This document shows, piece by piece, positions 29,466-39,528 of a stretch of DNA of 64,000 bases (the stretch's first letter is position 1; every line of letters begins with the position of its first letter). The position numbers and the translations under genes are program-made. Below the pieces are notes generated by a model. It saw only the letters and a list, made by a program, of their open reading frames with translations, was not told the DNA's origin and made no database searches. Origin of the DNA: Pseudomonas sihuiensis (GTDB taxonomy: Bacteria; Pseudomonadota; Gammaproteobacteria; Pseudomonadales; Pseudomonadaceae); assembly GCF_900106015.1 (NCBI RefSeq), contig NZ_LT629797.1:806001-870000 (forward strand). Direction: 5' to 3'.

Positions 29466-29619
29466 AAGATACTTACCTAGAATTTTGAAGAATCTTTCTA
29501 GCTTGGCAATACTGGCTGAGTTGATTGCTGAATGGGGAGCCGCTCGTGGAGCGGAGGCAGGCAGCAATTCTCAAGACCCACTCGCATGCCGAGAAAAAGA
29601 TAAAACAAGGGATAACGCT

Positions 29620-32454
29620 ATGGTTCGGGTTCGCAAACTGGTGCTGGCAATCGCAGCCGCTTCCGCGCTGTCTTCCGGTATGGCGCATGCGCTGGGGCTG
29701 GGTGAAGTTACCCTGCAATCGTCGCTGAATCAGCCGTTGGTAGCGGAAATCGAATTGCTGGAGGTACGCGACCTTGCTTCCAATGAGGTGATTCCCAGCC
29801 TCGCGTCCCCTGAGGAGTTCATCAAAGCTGGCGTCGACCGTCAGTACTTTTTGACCGACCTCAAGTTCACCCCGGTATTGAAGCCCAACGGCAAGAGCGT
29901 TATCCGCATCACCTCGAGCAAGAGCGTGCGTGAGCCTTACCTCAACTTCCTGGTTGAAGTGCTCTGGCCGAACGGGCGCTTGTTGCGTGAATACACCCTG
30001 CTGCTCGATCCGCCGCTTTACTCTCCGCAAACTACCGTAGCCGCTGCGCCGCAACTGCCTATCGCCGCGCCTGCACCGCGTCCGTCTGCGGCGCTTGCTT
30101 CCGCTTCTGCGTCGCGCACTGCAGCACCCGCTCCGGCCCCGCGTCCTGCCGCACCGGCCCCGGCGTCGCGCGCCATTGCCGGTAACGAATACAGAACCAC
30201 TGCCAACGATACGCTCTGGGAAATCGCCCAGCGCGTCGGTGGTGGCTCGGTCAATCAGGTCATGCTGGCCATTCAGGATCTGAATCCGGATGCCTTCATC
30301 GGCGGCAATATCAACCGTATGAAGAGCGGTCAGGTACTTCGCCTGCCGGACGAACAGCAGATTCGCAGCCGCAGCAATGCCGAGGCGATCGCTCAGGTTG
30401 CCGAGCAGAATGCCGCCTGGCGTGAAGGCCGTGCTGTCGCTTCGCGTCAGCTGGATGCCACTCGCCGCACCACAGCGGGCGCTGCGCCGGCGACTGCAGA
30501 GGCGGGTGATAGCCTGAAACTGGTCGCTGCTGAAGCAGGTCAGTCCACTCGCGGTAGCGATACCGGTGCGGCTGGCAGCAAGGCGCTGGCCGACAAGCTG
30601 GCAGTGACTCAGGAAAGCCTGGATTCGACTCGTCGTGAGAACGCCGAACTGCAGAGCCGTGTCAGTGACCTGCAAAGCCAGCTGGACAAGCTGCAGCGTC
30701 TGGTGGAGCTGAAGGACAGCCAGTTGGCCAAGTTGCAGGCCGACCTGTCGGCTGCGCCCGCAGCTCCTGCTGCAACGGAAGAACCGCCTGCGGAAACTCC
30801 GGCAGCAGCGCCTGAGGCCGCGCCGCCCGCTGTGGAGGCGGCCACGCCGCCGACTACGCCGCCTGAGGAGGCAGCGCCTGACTACAACTATTCCGAGGAA
30901 CCGGCTGCGCCCGTCGAGGACAGCGCCGCCGCAACCCAACAGCCGGCCAGTGAGCCGGCTACTGCCGTTGAACCAGCCGCCCCGGTCAAGCCGGCCGAAG
31001 CAGCCAAACCTGCTACACCTGCTCCTGCTCCTGCTCCTGCACCTGCGCCGGCCCCACAGAGCTTCATTGATGACCTGCTGGCTAACCCGATGATGCTGGG
31101 TCTGGCCGGTGGTGGGGCGCTTCTGCTTCTGTTGGCCGGCCTGATGGCGCTGTCGCGCCGCAACGCCCAGAAAGAGTCCGAGCTGCAAGATGAACTGGCC
31201 GACGACCTGTCTCAGGAACAGGCGTTTGCCTCCGGCCTGGACATGCCTGAAGACAGTTTCGCTGGCCTCGATGATGAGCCTGTGCAGACCGCCCAGGCCG
31301 CTGGCGAGGAGCGTGTCACGGCGCAGACTGGCGACGCGTTGGGCGAGGCTGATATCTACATTGCTTACGGGCGCTTCAATCAGGCGGCCGAACTGCTGCA
31401 GAACGCGATTAATGACGAGCCGCACCGCGCCGATCTGCGTCTGAAGCTGATGGAAGTCTACGCCGAGCTGGGTGACCGCGAAGGCTTTGCCCGTCAGGAT
31501 AACGAGCTGCGCGAGATCGGCGGGGTGAATGCCGAAGCCGAGCTGCTGAAGTCCAAGTATCCAGCGATCGCAGCCTTCGCAGGTGTGGGTGCCGCAGCTG
31601 CCGCTGCCTCCGTCGATGACGACATGGGCGACTTCAGTCTGGGCGACCTCAGTCTGGATGAACCGACCGCAGAAACGCCTGCTTCCACCGGCGCTGATCT
31701 GGATGATGCCTTCGATCTGAGCCTCGATGACCTGGAGGCCGATCTGGAGAGCGATGTTCAGTCGAGCAAGGCTGAGCAAGCGCCGTTGTCGCTGGATGAT
31801 GATCTGGACTTCGGTCTGGTCGATGAACCCGCCGCGCCGGCAGCTTCTGCCGACGACGATCTGGGCTTCGATCTCGCCCTGGATGATGACAAGGTTGAGC
31901 TGTCCCAGCCGACCGACGATCTGTCCGCCTTCAGCCTGGATCTGGATGAGGCGGCTCCGGCAGTCAGCGATGAAGCTGATGATTTCCTGCTGAGCCTCGA
32001 TGACGATGCACCGCTGAACCAGCCGGCCGAGGATCTTTCCGATTTGAGCCTGGATCTGGCTGAAGAAGCGCCATCTGCCAATCTCGATCTGCCGGCTGAC
32101 TTCGATCTCTCACTCGAAGACGAAACTCCGGTTCAGCCGGCTGTTGCATCCGACAGCTTCGCTGCGCAGCTGGATGAAGTGACCGCCGAGCTGGATCAGC
32201 TGTCAGCTGACCTCGAAGAGCCGCAAGCAGCTCCGCTGGCGCCGGCCAGCAGCCTGTCCAGTGATCTGGATGGCGATGATGACTTCGACTTCCTGTCCGG
32301 CACCGATGAAACTGCGACCAAGCTGGATCTGGCTCGGGCTTATATAGACATGGGCGACACCGAAGGTGCGCGCGACATTCTCGAAGAAGTGGTTGCCGAG
32401 GGCAGTGACGCCCAGCAGCAAGAAGCTCGTGAGATGATTAGCAAGTTGGTTTGA
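29620..32454 (+). CDS. fimV: FimV, peptidoglycan-binding polar hub protein for type IV pili
   Basis: Inner-membrane scaffold needed for type IV pilus assembly, twitching and polar cAMP signalling. 944 residues. Order: signal peptide ending around GMAHA, conserved N-terminal FimV domain, LysM (EYRTTANDTLWEIAQRVGGG, about residues 188-245), coiled coil, Pro/Ala-rich linker, one membrane helix (MLGLAGGGALLLLLAGLMAL, about 490), a long acidic cytoplasmic region with repeated LSLDD-type motifs, and the C-terminal FimV/TPR motif (KLDLARAYIDMGDTEGARDI). AAGGGA precedes the ATG at 29620. Confidence 0.95.
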   Translation: MVRVRKLVLAIAAASALSSGMAHALGLGEVTLQSSLNQPLVAEIELLEVRDLASNEVIPSLASPEEFIKAGVDRQYFLTDLKFTPVLKPNGKSVIRITSSKSVREPYLNFLVEVLWPNGRLLREYTLLLDPPLYSPQTTVAAAPQLPIAAPAPRPSAALASASASRTAAPAPAPRPAAPAPASRAIAGNEYRTTANDTLWEIAQRVGGGSVNQVMLAIQDLNPDAFIGGNINRMKSGQVLRLPDEQQIRSRSNAEAIAQVAEQNAAWREGRAVASRQLDATRRTTAGAAPATAEAGDSLKLVAAEAGQSTRGSDTGAAGSKALADKLAVTQESLDSTRRENAELQSRVSDLQSQLDKLQRLVELKDSQLAKLQADLSAAPAAPAATEEPPAETPAAAPEAAPPAVEAATPPTTPPEEAAPDYNYSEEPAAPVEDSAAATQQPASEPATAVEPAAPVKPAEAAKPATPAPAPAPAPAPAPQSFIDDLLANPMMLGLAGGGALLLLLAGLMALSRRNAQKESELQDELADDLSQEQAFASGLDMPEDSFAGLDDEPVQTAQAAGEERVTAQTGDALGEADIYIAYGRFNQAAELLQNAINDEPHRADLRLKLMEVYAELGDREGFARQDNELREIGGVNAEAELLKSKYPAIAAFAGVGAAAAAASVDDDMGDFSLGDLSLDEPTAETPASTGADLDDAFDLSLDDLEADLESDVQSSKAEQAPLSLDDDLDFGLVDEPAAPAASADDDLGFDLALDDDKVELSQPTDDLSAFSLDLDEAAPAVSDEADDFLLSLDDDAPLNQPAEDLSDLSLDLAEEAPSANLDLPADFDLSLEDETPVQPAVASDSFAAQLDEVTAELDQLSADLEEPQAAPLAPASSLSSDLDGDDDFDFLSGTDETATKLDLARAYIDMGDTEGARDILEEVVAEGSDAQQQEAREMISKLV

Positions 32455-32461
32455 TTGATAA

Positions 32462-33325
32462 ATGTCTGATGCAGTACCTGTAGCGGCCGCCGAAATGGCG
32501 GCCGCTGGCTTTTTCAGAATCGCCCTGGGCCTCGAATACAAGGGCGCACGTTATCGCGGGTTCCAGCGCCAGGGCGCGAATGTTCCGTCGATCCAGGGTC
32601 ACCTGGAAAATGCCTTGTCCAAGGTCGCCGGTGGTGCCCCGGTCAGCATTCTGTGCGCAGGGCGTACCGATGCTTCTGTGCATTCCAGTGGTCAGGTGGT
32701 GCATTTCGATACCACTGTCGAGCGTTCGCTGCACGCGTGGATCATGGGCGCCAACATGAATTTGCCCGGTGACATTAGCGTGACCTGGGCGAAGGTGATG
32801 CCGGCGCACTTTCATGCACGCTTCTCGGCCATCGCGCGACGCTACCGCTACGTGATCTACAACGATCCGATTCGCCCGGCGCATATGGCCGAGGAAGTCA
32901 CCTGGAATCATCGGCCGCTGAATGTGGCGCGCATGCGTGAAGCGGCCCTGGCGCTGGTCGGCACTCATGATTTCAGCGCCTTCCGGGCAACCCGTTGCCA
33001 GGCCAAGTCACCGATCAAGACCGTGCACCACCTGCAACTTATCGAGCATGGTCGCTTCATCGTGCTGGATATTCGCGCCAATGCTTTTCTGCATCATATG
33101 GTGCGTAACATCGCCGGCGTGTTGATGACCATTGGTGCGGGTGAGCGGCCGCCGGAATGGGCGCGCGAGGTGCTCGAGCGCGGCGATCGACATAGCGGGG
33201 GAGTGACGGCGCACCCCTACGGTCTCTATCTGATACAAGTCGATTACCCGGAGGAGTTCGAATTGCCGCAGCGCTATCTCGGGCCGCATTTTCTCTCCGG
33301 TCTGCCGGACGTGCGACAGCTATAA
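32462..33325 (+). CDS. truA: tRNA pseudouridine(38-40) synthase
   Basis: 287 residues. Catalytic Asp in CAGRTDASVHSSGQVVHFDT, where Ser replaces the usual Gly after Ala. Also RYRYVIYN and FLHHMVRNIAGVLM. Starts seven bases after fimV without a clear ribosome site. The first 17 codons before FFRIALGLEYKG are poorly conserved, so an internal start is possible. Confidence 0.93.
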   Translation: MSDAVPVAAAEMAAAGFFRIALGLEYKGARYRGFQRQGANVPSIQGHLENALSKVAGGAPVSILCAGRTDASVHSSGQVVHFDTTVERSLHAWIMGANMNLPGDISVTWAKVMPAHFHARFSAIARRYRYVIYNDPIRPAHMAEEVTWNHRPLNVARMREAALALVGTHDFSAFRATRCQAKSPIKTVHHLQLIEHGRFIVLDIRANAFLHHMVRNIAGVLMTIGAGERPPEWAREVLERGDRHSGGVTAHPYGLYLIQVDYPEEFELPQRYLGPHFLSGLPDVRQL

Positions 33326-33361
33326 CCCTTTGTTACCATCCGAGCCCGGATGGCGAGAGGT

Positions 33362-34003
33362 ATGAACGTGACGGTCGTACGTAGCAAGATTTGTGGGATC
33401 ACCCGCATCGAGGATGCTCTGGCAGCGGTGGAGGCGGGAGCCGACGCCATTGGTCTGGTGTTCTACGGGAAAAGCCCGCGAGCAGTCAGCATCGAGCAGG
33501 CCGCAGCTATCCTGCAGGCGTTACCGCCGTTCGTGACCAGTGTCGGGCTGTTCGTCGACATGCCGCACGACGAGCTGCAACAGTTGTTGCAGCGCCTGCC
33601 GCTGGATCTGCTGCAGTTTCACGGTGATGAGTCGCCGGCCGACTGTGAAGGCCATGGCCGCCCCTATATCAAGGCGCTGCGGGTTCGCCCCGGTGAGGAC
33701 GTATCGGCCGCCATGGCGCCGTACGCTGGTGCGCGGGGTATTCTGCTCGATACCTTCGTCGAGGGCGTTCCGGGTGGTACGGGCGCTTCGTTCGATTGGT
33801 CGCTGGTGCCGGAAAATGCCGCCAAGCCAATCATCCTGGCCGGCGGCCTGGATGCAGGCAATGTCGCGACGGCTATTCGCCAGGTGCGGCCCTATGCCGT
33901 GGATGTCAGCGGCGGGGTAGAGGCCGGTAAAGGCATAAAGGATGCAGGCAAGATTCGTGCATTCGTGCGGGCAGTGCGTGATGCTCGATGTGACGGCGAT
34001 TGA
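33362..34003 (+). CDS. trpF: Phosphoribosylanthranilate isomerase
   Basis: TIM-barrel isomerase of tryptophan synthesis, 213 residues. Catalytic Cys in [13 protein letters not shown], and the phosphate site [19 protein letters not shown] motif near the C terminus. GAGAGG just before 33362 favours this ATG over the one at 33350. Lies between truA and accD as in other pseudomonads. Confidence 0.94.
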   Translation: MNVTVVRSKICGITRIEDALAAVEAGADAIGLVFYGKSPRAVSIEQAAAILQALPPFVTSVGLFVDMPHDELQQLLQRLPLDLLQFHGDESPADCEGHGRPYIKALRVRPGEDVSAAMAPYAGARGILLDTFVEGVPGGTGASFDWSLVPENAAKPIILAGGLDAGNVATAIRQVRPYAVDVSGGVEAGKGIKDAGKIRAFVRAVRDARCDGD

Positions 34004-34141
34004 AGCAGGGCCGTCAATTAGCCTGTCACGCCGCCTTGGCTCGTTTCGGCGGGCGCTGGGTGCGGCAGAAAAGAATTGCTGGAGATGGGCGTTTCACGAT
34101 AAGGCGTTCATCCGAACCAACGGTTATGGAGAAATGACAGC

Positions 34142-35026
34142 ATGAGCAACTGGTTGGTAGACAAACTCATTCCCTCGATCATGCGTTCCGAGGTGAAGAA
34201 GAGCTCTGTGCCCGAGGGCCTGTGGCACAAATGTCCGTCCTGTGATGCCGTGCTCTACCGTCCTGAGCTGGAAAAGGCACTCGATGTCTGCCCCAAGTGC
34301 AATCACCACATGCGTATCGGTGCTCGTGCGCGTATCGACCTCTTCCTCGATGCCGAGGGGCGCGAGGAGATCGGTGCTGATCTCGAGCCGGTCGACCGCC
34401 TGAAATTCCGCGACAGCAAGAAGTACAAGGATCGTCTGAGCGCTGCGCAGAAGCAGACTGGCGAGAAAGACGCGCTGATCTCCATGAGCGGCACCCTCGA
34501 AGGTATGCCGATCGCCGTTTGCGCGTTCGAGTTTTCCTTCATGGGTGGTTCCATGGGCGCCGTCGTTGGCGAGCGTTTCGTTCGGGCGGCCAATGTCGCG
34601 CTGGAAAAACGCTGCCCGCTGGTGTGCTTCTCCGCTTCCGGCGGCGCACGCATGCAGGAAGCGCTGATCTCGCTGATGCAGATGGCCAAGACTGCCGCCG
34701 CCCTGGCGCGCCTGCGTGAAGAAGGCCTGCCGTTCATCTCCGTGCTGACTGATCCGGTCTATGGCGGTGTTTCCGCCAGCCTGGCGATGCTTGGTGATGT
34801 CATCGTGGCCGAGCCGAAGGCGCTGATCGGTTTTGCCGGCCCGCGCGTGATCGAGCAGACCGTGCGCGAGAAGCTGCCGGAAGGCTTCCAGCGTAGCGAG
34901 TTCCTGCTGGAACATGGCGCCATCGACATGATCATTTCGCGCAATGAACTGCGTCCACGCCTGGCGCGTCTGCTTGCGCAAATGATGAATCGTCCGTCTC
35001 CGGTTCCCCTGCCGGCCACTGCATGA
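34142..35026 (+). CDS. accD: Acetyl-CoA carboxylase carboxyltransferase subunit beta
   Basis: Beta subunit of the carboxyltransferase that makes malonyl-CoA. 294 residues. Zinc ribbon with two Cys pairs ([10 protein letters not shown] and [10 protein letters not shown]), then the crotonase-like domain with [15 protein letters not shown] and [17 protein letters not shown]. Overlaps folC by ATGA, so the pair is translationally coupled. Confidence 0.97.
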   Translation: MSNWLVDKLIPSIMRSEVKKSSVPEGLWHKCPSCDAVLYRPELEKALDVCPKCNHHMRIGARARIDLFLDAEGREEIGADLEPVDRLKFRDSKKYKDRLSAAQKQTGEKDALISMSGTLEGMPIAVCAFEFSFMGGSMGAVVGERFVRAANVALEKRCPLVCFSASGGARMQEALISLMQMAKTAAALARLREEGLPFISVLTDPVYGGVSASLAMLGDVIVAEPKALIGFAGPRVIEQTVREKLPEGFQRSEFLLEHGAIDMIISRNELRPRLARLLAQMMNRPSPVPLPATA

Positions 35027-36300
35027 CCGAACGTAGCCTGGGCGAGTGGCTCGCCTACCTCGAGCGGTTGCATCCGTCGGCCATCGACATGGGGTTGGAG
35101 CGCTCGCGTGAGGTGGCGCAGCGGCTCGGCCTGGGCAAACCTGCGCCATTGGTGGTTACCGTCACCGGTACCAATGGCAAGGGCTCTACCTGCGCCTTTC
35201 TCGCCAGCCTGATCGCAGCCCAGGGGCAGCGTGTCGGTGTCTACAGTTCACCGCACCTGCTGCGTTACAACGAGCGTGTGTTGCTGGATGGGCGCGAGGC
35301 GGGCGATGAAGAGCTGTGTCGGGCTTTCACTGCGGTCGAGGCCGCGCGTGGTGAAATTTCCCTGACCTATTTCGAGATGGGTACGCTGGCGGCCTTCTGG
35401 CTGTTCGAGCGTGCTCAGCTGGATGCCGTGGTGCTCGAAGTCGGCCTCGGTGGACGCCTGGATGCGGTGAACCTGGTCGATGCCGATCTGGCCCTGATCA
35501 CCAGCATTGGTCTGGATCACGCCGACTGGCTGGGCGATACCCGTGAATCGGTCGCCTTCGAAAAGGCCGGGATCATGCGCGCCGGCATGCCTGCGTTGTG
35601 CGGTGATCTCGACCCACCGCAGCCCTTGCTGGAGCAGGCGGTGACTTTGGACGCGCCGTTGTTCCTGCGTGGTCGTGACTACGACCTCAGTGTGCAGGCG
35701 CAGGACTGGTCCTGGTATGGCCTCGATGCGCATGGCCAGGTGCTGCGGTTGGAGCAGCTGCCGCTTCTCGATCTGCCGATGGAAAACGCGGCGCTGGCGT
35801 TGCAGGCCTATGCGCTTCTGCCGCTGCCGTGGAATCACCAGCAGGTCGTTCAGGCCCTGCTCGCCACGCGGGTAACCGGGCGTCTGGATCGTCGTGCGCT
35901 GGATTGGCGAGGCAAGTCACTCACACTGTTGCTCGATGTTGGGCATAATCCTCATGCCGCCGATTATCTGGCGCAGCGCCTGGAGAGTCGCCCGCTGGCC
36001 GGGCAGCGCTGGGCGGTGTTCGGTTTGTTGGCCGACAAGGATCTGCCCGGCGTGGTGTCGCCGCTTCTGAGTCTGGTTGCTGGCTGGGCCGTGGCGCCGC
36101 TGGATACGCCGCGTTCACGCTCTGCCGATGACCTGGCCGAGCACCTGCGGGGGCAGGGCGCGGCGGTGGTGCAGTACCCGGATGTGCGTACTGCGCTCGA
36201 TGCGCAGTGCGAGCAGGCGGCAGAGGGTGACGAGATACTGTTGTTCGGATCGTTTTTCTGCGTGGCCGAGGCCCTGGATTGGCTGGCCCGCCCGGCTTGA
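35023..36300 (+). CDS. folC: Dihydrofolate synthase / folylpolyglutamate synthase
   Basis: Mur-ligase-type enzyme adding glutamate to folates, 425 residues. ATP loop [14 protein letters not shown], then [13 protein letters not shown] and the C-terminal domain with [13 protein letters not shown]. Start overlaps the accD stop (ATGA). Confidence 0.96.
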   Translation: MTERSLGEWLAYLERLHPSAIDMGLERSREVAQRLGLGKPAPLVVTVTGTNGKGSTCAFLASLIAAQGQRVGVYSSPHLLRYNERVLLDGREAGDEELCRAFTAVEAARGEISLTYFEMGTLAAFWLFERAQLDAVVLEVGLGGRLDAVNLVDADLALITSIGLDHADWLGDTRESVAFEKAGIMRAGMPALCGDLDPPQPLLEQAVTLDAPLFLRGRDYDLSVQAQDWSWYGLDAHGQVLRLEQLPLLDLPMENAALALQAYALLPLPWNHQQVVQALLATRVTGRLDRRALDWRGKSLTLLLDVGHNPHAADYLAQRLESRPLAGQRWAVFGLLADKDLPGVVSPLLSLVAGWAVAPLDTPRSRSADDLAEHLRGQGAAVVQYPDVRTALDAQCEQAAEGDEILLFGSFFCVAEALDWLARPA

Positions 36301-36314
36301 TAAGGGGATTGGGG

Positions 36315-36932
36315 ATGGCAATGCTGGACAGTGGGCTCAAACAGCGCATGGTCGGTGCTCTGGTGCTGGTGGCGCTGGCGGTGATTTTCCTGCCGATGCT
36401 GCTGTCGCGCGAGGACGAGATGCGCCGCGTGGTAGTGGATGCGCCGGCCATGCCGCAAGCGCCGGCTGCTGCCGAGGTCATCGTGCAGCCTGCCGAGGTC
36501 GTCGAGCCCGAGGAGTTGCCGCAGGAGCCGGTTCCCGTCGAAGAGGTGGAACCTCAGATCGTCGAGGTGCCTGAGCAGCCCAAGCCGACCCCGCCGCCTG
36601 TCGCGCAACAGAGCAAGCCCGATCCGGTCAAGACCGAACAGGCGGCGAGCGCTGCTCCTGCCAAGCCGGAAGGGCGCCTGGACGCCAATAGCCTGCCGAT
36701 CAGCTGGTCGGTGCAGCTGGCCAGCTTGTCCAGTCGCGCTGGAGCAGAAAATCTGCAGAAAACCCTGCGCAGCCAGGGCTACAACGCCTATATCCGTGCC
36801 TTCGACGGCATGAACCGGGTGTTCGTCGGTCCGCTGATCGAGCGTGCCGAAGCCGAGCGTCTGCGTGATCAGCTCAATCGCCAGCACAAACTCAGCGGTT
36901 TTGTCGTGCGCTTCCAGCCGGAAGCAGGCTAG
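36315..36932 (+). CDS. dedD: DedD-like SPOR-domain membrane protein
   Basis: Cell-division-associated protein of 205 residues. One N-terminal membrane helix (MVGALVLVALAVIFLPMLL), a Pro/Glu/Val-rich periplasmic linker, and a C-terminal SPOR domain (ISWSVQLASLSSRAGAENL to NRVFVGPLIERAEAERL) that binds denuded peptidoglycan at the septum. The stop TAG is made by the TA target site plus the first base of the inserted MITE; removing the element restores TAA. A start at 36321 is also possible. Confidence 0.88.
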   Translation: MAMLDSGLKQRMVGALVLVALAVIFLPMLLSREDEMRRVVVDAPAMPQAPAAAEVIVQPAEVVEPEELPQEPVPVEEVEPQIVEVPEQPKPTPPPVAQQSKPDPVKTEQAASAAPAKPEGRLDANSLPISWSVQLASLSSRAGAENLQKTLRSQGYNAYIRAFDGMNRVFVGPLIERAEAERLRDQLNRQHKLSGFVVRFQPEAG

Positions 36933-37196
36933 GGTCTGTTGCTGTTTCGCGCACGGCCGCGACGGAGCCAGTTTTTGCGTGGGGCTAGGCGCGAGACGCG
37001 AAGTTTGGTCGCCCAAATGAGCCGTCGAGTAACGACGTACCACGCAAAAACTGGCGCGTCCCTTCGGGTTGCGCGGCAAATTGCGCCATGCGTCGTTGCG
37101 GGATTTGGCAAGGGAACGACCATTACCTGCATCCCGCGCCTCGCGTGGCGCAATTTGGCGCAGCAACGCGGCTCGCGTCGAAACGGCAACAGACCC
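36932..37196. mobile_element. 265-bp MITE-like element inserted in the dedD stop codon
   Basis: Terminal inverted repeats GGGTCTGTTGCTGTTTCG and (right end, complement) GGGTCTGTTGCCGTTTCG, one mismatch in 18. It is flanked by TA at 36930-36931 and 37197-37198, consistent with a TA target duplication. Inside is a perfect 16-bp inverted repeat (36967-36982 and 37040-37055) and further nested stems, but no credible gene. The ends resemble IS5/IS630-type non-autonomous elements. It fills most of the dedD-cvpA gap (36933-37281). Confidence 0.8.
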
Positions 37197-37281
37197 TAAG
37201 CAAGGGACTTTGCAGCGCCTGGTTACCCGATGCGCCGGGCTCTGCTAAAATGCTCCGCCTTTTCCGCTGGTAGGCCGCACC

Positions 37282-37803
37282 GTGGTATTCACCTGGGTCG
37301 ATTGGGCGATCATCGCCGTCATCGCCATTTCTAGTTTGATCAGTCTGAAGCGCGGTTTCGTCAAGGAAGCCCTGTCGCTGCTGACCTGGATCATCGCAGG
37401 TGTGGTCGCCTGGATGTTCGGTGGCGCACTGGCCCAGCATCTCGTCGAATTTATCGAAACGCCTTCCGCGCGGGTCATCGCAGCCTGTGCCATTCTCTTC
37501 ATCGCCACCTTGCTGGTGGGCGCTCTGGTCAATTTCCTCATCGGTGAGCTGATCCGCGTGACTGGTCTGTCCGGTACCGACCGTTTTCTCGGCATGGTAT
37601 TCGGCGCCGCACGTGGTGGTTTGTTGGTGGTGCTGCTGGTCGGGCTGATCAGCCTGGCGCCAGTGGAGCAGGATACGTGGTGGCAACAGTCGCAACTGGT
37701 GCCGCATTTTCTGATGGTCGCCGACTGGTCGAAGAACCTCATTCTGGGGTGGTCCGATCAGTGGTTTACCGGTGGATCGGCTCACCCAGCTGATCTGCTT
37801 TAA
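37282..37803 (+). CDS. cvpA: CvpA-family membrane protein
   Basis: 173-residue inner-membrane protein with about four helices (for example WAIIAVIAISSLISL and GLLVVLLVGLISLAP) and the family motif KRGFVKEALSLLTWI. Linked to purF in many proteobacteria; implicated in colicin V export and envelope homeostasis. Starts with GTG. Confidence 0.93.
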   Translation: MVFTWVDWAIIAVIAISSLISLKRGFVKEALSLLTWIIAGVVAWMFGGALAQHLVEFIETPSARVIAACAILFIATLLVGALVNFLIGELIRVTGLSGTDRFLGMVFGAARGGLLVVLLVGLISLAPVEQDTWWQQSQLVPHFLMVADWSKNLILGWSDQWFTGGSAHPADLL

Positions 37804-37878
37804 AAGAGTGACCGCTGCGGAGTAACCGCTGCATCGGTCGCTGAATTAGCCTGAACTATCTAGCAGGGGTCGTGGCAC

Positions 37879-39387
37879 ATGTGTGGCATCGTCGGTATCG
37901 TCGGTAAATCGAACGTCAATCAGGCGCTGTATGACGGGCTCACCGTCCTTCAGCACCGCGGCCAGGATGCTGCCGGTATTGTCACCAGCCATGATGGCCG
38001 CCTGTTCCTGCGCAAGGACAACGGCCTGGTGCGTGACGTGTTCCAGCAGCGCCACATGCAGCGCCTGGTTGGCCATATGGGCATCGGCCATGTGCGCTAC
38101 CCGACCGCTGGCAGCTCCAGCTCGGCCGAAGCTCAGCCGTTCTACGTCAACTCGCCGTACGGCATCACCCTGGCGCACAACGGCAACCTGACCAACGTCG
38201 AGCAGTTGGCCAAGGAAATCTACGAGTCCGATCTGCGTCACGTGAACACCAACTCCGATTCGGAAGTGCTGCTCAACGTGTTCGCCCATGAGTTGGCCCA
38301 GCGCGGCAAGCTGCAGCCGACCGAAGAAGATGTGTTCGCCGCCGTTACCCACGTGCACGAGCGCTGCCTGGGCGGTTACGCCGTCGTCGCAATGATCACC
38401 GGCTATGGCATCGTCGGCTTCCGCGACCCGAATGGCATTCGTCCGATCGTCTTCGGCCAGCGCCATACCGATGAAGGTGTCGAGTACATGATCGCGTCCG
38501 AGAGCGTATCGCTGGACGTGCTCGGCTTCACCCTGATCCGCGACCTGGCGCCGGGCGAGGCGGTCTACATCACCGAAGAGGGCAAGCTGTTCACCCGTCA
38601 GTGCGCGGCCAACCCGCAGTATGCGCCCTGCATCTTCGAGCACGTTTACCTGGCGCGCCCGGACTCGATCATGGACGGTATCTCGGTGTACAAGGCGCGT
38701 CTGCGCATGGGCGAGAAGCTGGCCGACAAGATCCTGCGCGAGCGTCCGGATCATGACATCGACGTGGTCATCCCGATTCCCGACACCAGCCGCACGGCGG
38801 CGCTGGAGTTGGCCAATCACCTGGGCGTGAAATTCCGCGAAGGTTTCGTCAAGAACCGCTACATCGGCCGTACCTTCATCATGCCCGGCCAGGCGGCACG
38901 TAAGAAATCCGTGCGGCAGAAACTCAACGCCATCGAGCTGGAGTTCCGCGGCAAGAACGTGATGCTGGTGGACGACTCCATCGTGCGTGGCACAACCTGC
39001 AAGCAGATCATTCAGATGGCCCGCGAGGCCGGCGCGAAGAATGTCTACTTCTGCTCGGCAGCCCCGGCAGTGCGCTACCCGAACGTCTACGGTATCGACA
39101 TGCCCAGCGCCCATGAGCTGATTGCCCATGGTCGCAGCACCGAGGAGGTCTGCGAGCTGATCGGTGCCGACTGGCTGGTTTATCAGGACCTGCCGGACCT
39201 GATCGAAGCGGTCAGCGGCAGCAAGAAGATCAAGATCGACAACTTCGACTGCGCGGTGTTCGACGGCAAGTACGTCACCGGCGACGTCGACGAGGCATAC
39301 CTGGACAAGATCGAGCAGGCGCGCAACGATGCCAGCAAGGTCAAGTCGCAGGCAGTCAGCGCGATCATCGATCTGTATAACAACTGA
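37879..39387 (+). CDS. purF: Amidophosphoribosyltransferase
   Basis: First committed enzyme of purine synthesis, 502 residues. Cys2 ([11 protein letters not shown]) is the glutaminase nucleophile after Met removal. The PRPP-binding site is [27 protein letters not shown] and HRGQDAAGI complete the Ntn-hydrolase domain. Follows cvpA by 75 bases. Confidence 0.97.
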   Translation: MCGIVGIVGKSNVNQALYDGLTVLQHRGQDAAGIVTSHDGRLFLRKDNGLVRDVFQQRHMQRLVGHMGIGHVRYPTAGSSSSAEAQPFYVNSPYGITLAHNGNLTNVEQLAKEIYESDLRHVNTNSDSEVLLNVFAHELAQRGKLQPTEEDVFAAVTHVHERCLGGYAVVAMITGYGIVGFRDPNGIRPIVFGQRHTDEGVEYMIASESVSLDVLGFTLIRDLAPGEAVYITEEGKLFTRQCAANPQYAPCIFEHVYLARPDSIMDGISVYKARLRMGEKLADKILRERPDHDIDVVIPIPDTSRTAALELANHLGVKFREGFVKNRYIGRTFIMPGQAARKKSVRQKLNAIELEFRGKNVMLVDDSIVRGTTCKQIIQMAREAGAKNVYFCSAAPAVRYPNVYGIDMPSAHELIAHGRSTEEVCELIGADWLVYQDLPDLIEAVSGSKKIKIDNFDCAVFDGKYVTGDVDEAYLDKIEQARNDASKVKSQAVSAIIDLYNN

Positions 39388-39393
39388 TTCGAG

Positions 39394-39420
39394 CGGGCAG
39401 GGCAGTGGTCCTGCCCGTTT
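39394..39420 (+). terminator. Terminator after purF
   Basis: CGGGCAGG (39394-39401) pairs with CCTGCCCG (39410-39417), followed by TTT. Confidence 0.7.
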
Positions 39421-39449
39421 CGGTGATGCGCACGGCGCACCACCGGTCC

Positions 39450-39510
39450 GTAGCCCGGATGCAATCCGGGGGAATGTCACCCTGAATTTCCCGGATTGCA
39501 TCCGGGCTAC
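39450..39510. repeat. Perfect 21-bp inverted repeat ahead of metZ
   Basis: Arms 39450-39470 (GTAGCCCGGATGCAATCC...) and 39490-39510 are exact complements with a 19-base loop. TTTTT follows at once, and the metZ ribosome site GAGG lies eight bases after the stem. It may work as a second terminator or limit read-through into metZ. Confidence 0.85.
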
Positions 39511-39528
39511 TTTTTGTGAGGTAGCAAT

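Noticed and set aside
29473-31779. Long minus-strand open frame opposite fimV
   Set aside because: Low-complexity product mirroring the Ala/Pro and acidic repeats of fimV; no independent coding evidence.
36933-37281. Small open frames inside the dedD-cvpA gap
   Set aside because: They run through inverted repeats, have no ribosome sites and mirror each other on both strands, as expected of a palindromic element.
39450-39528. SAM-type riboswitch upstream of metZ
   Set aside because: Only one simple perfect hairpin is present; none of the multi-helix core of a known SAM aptamer is visible.
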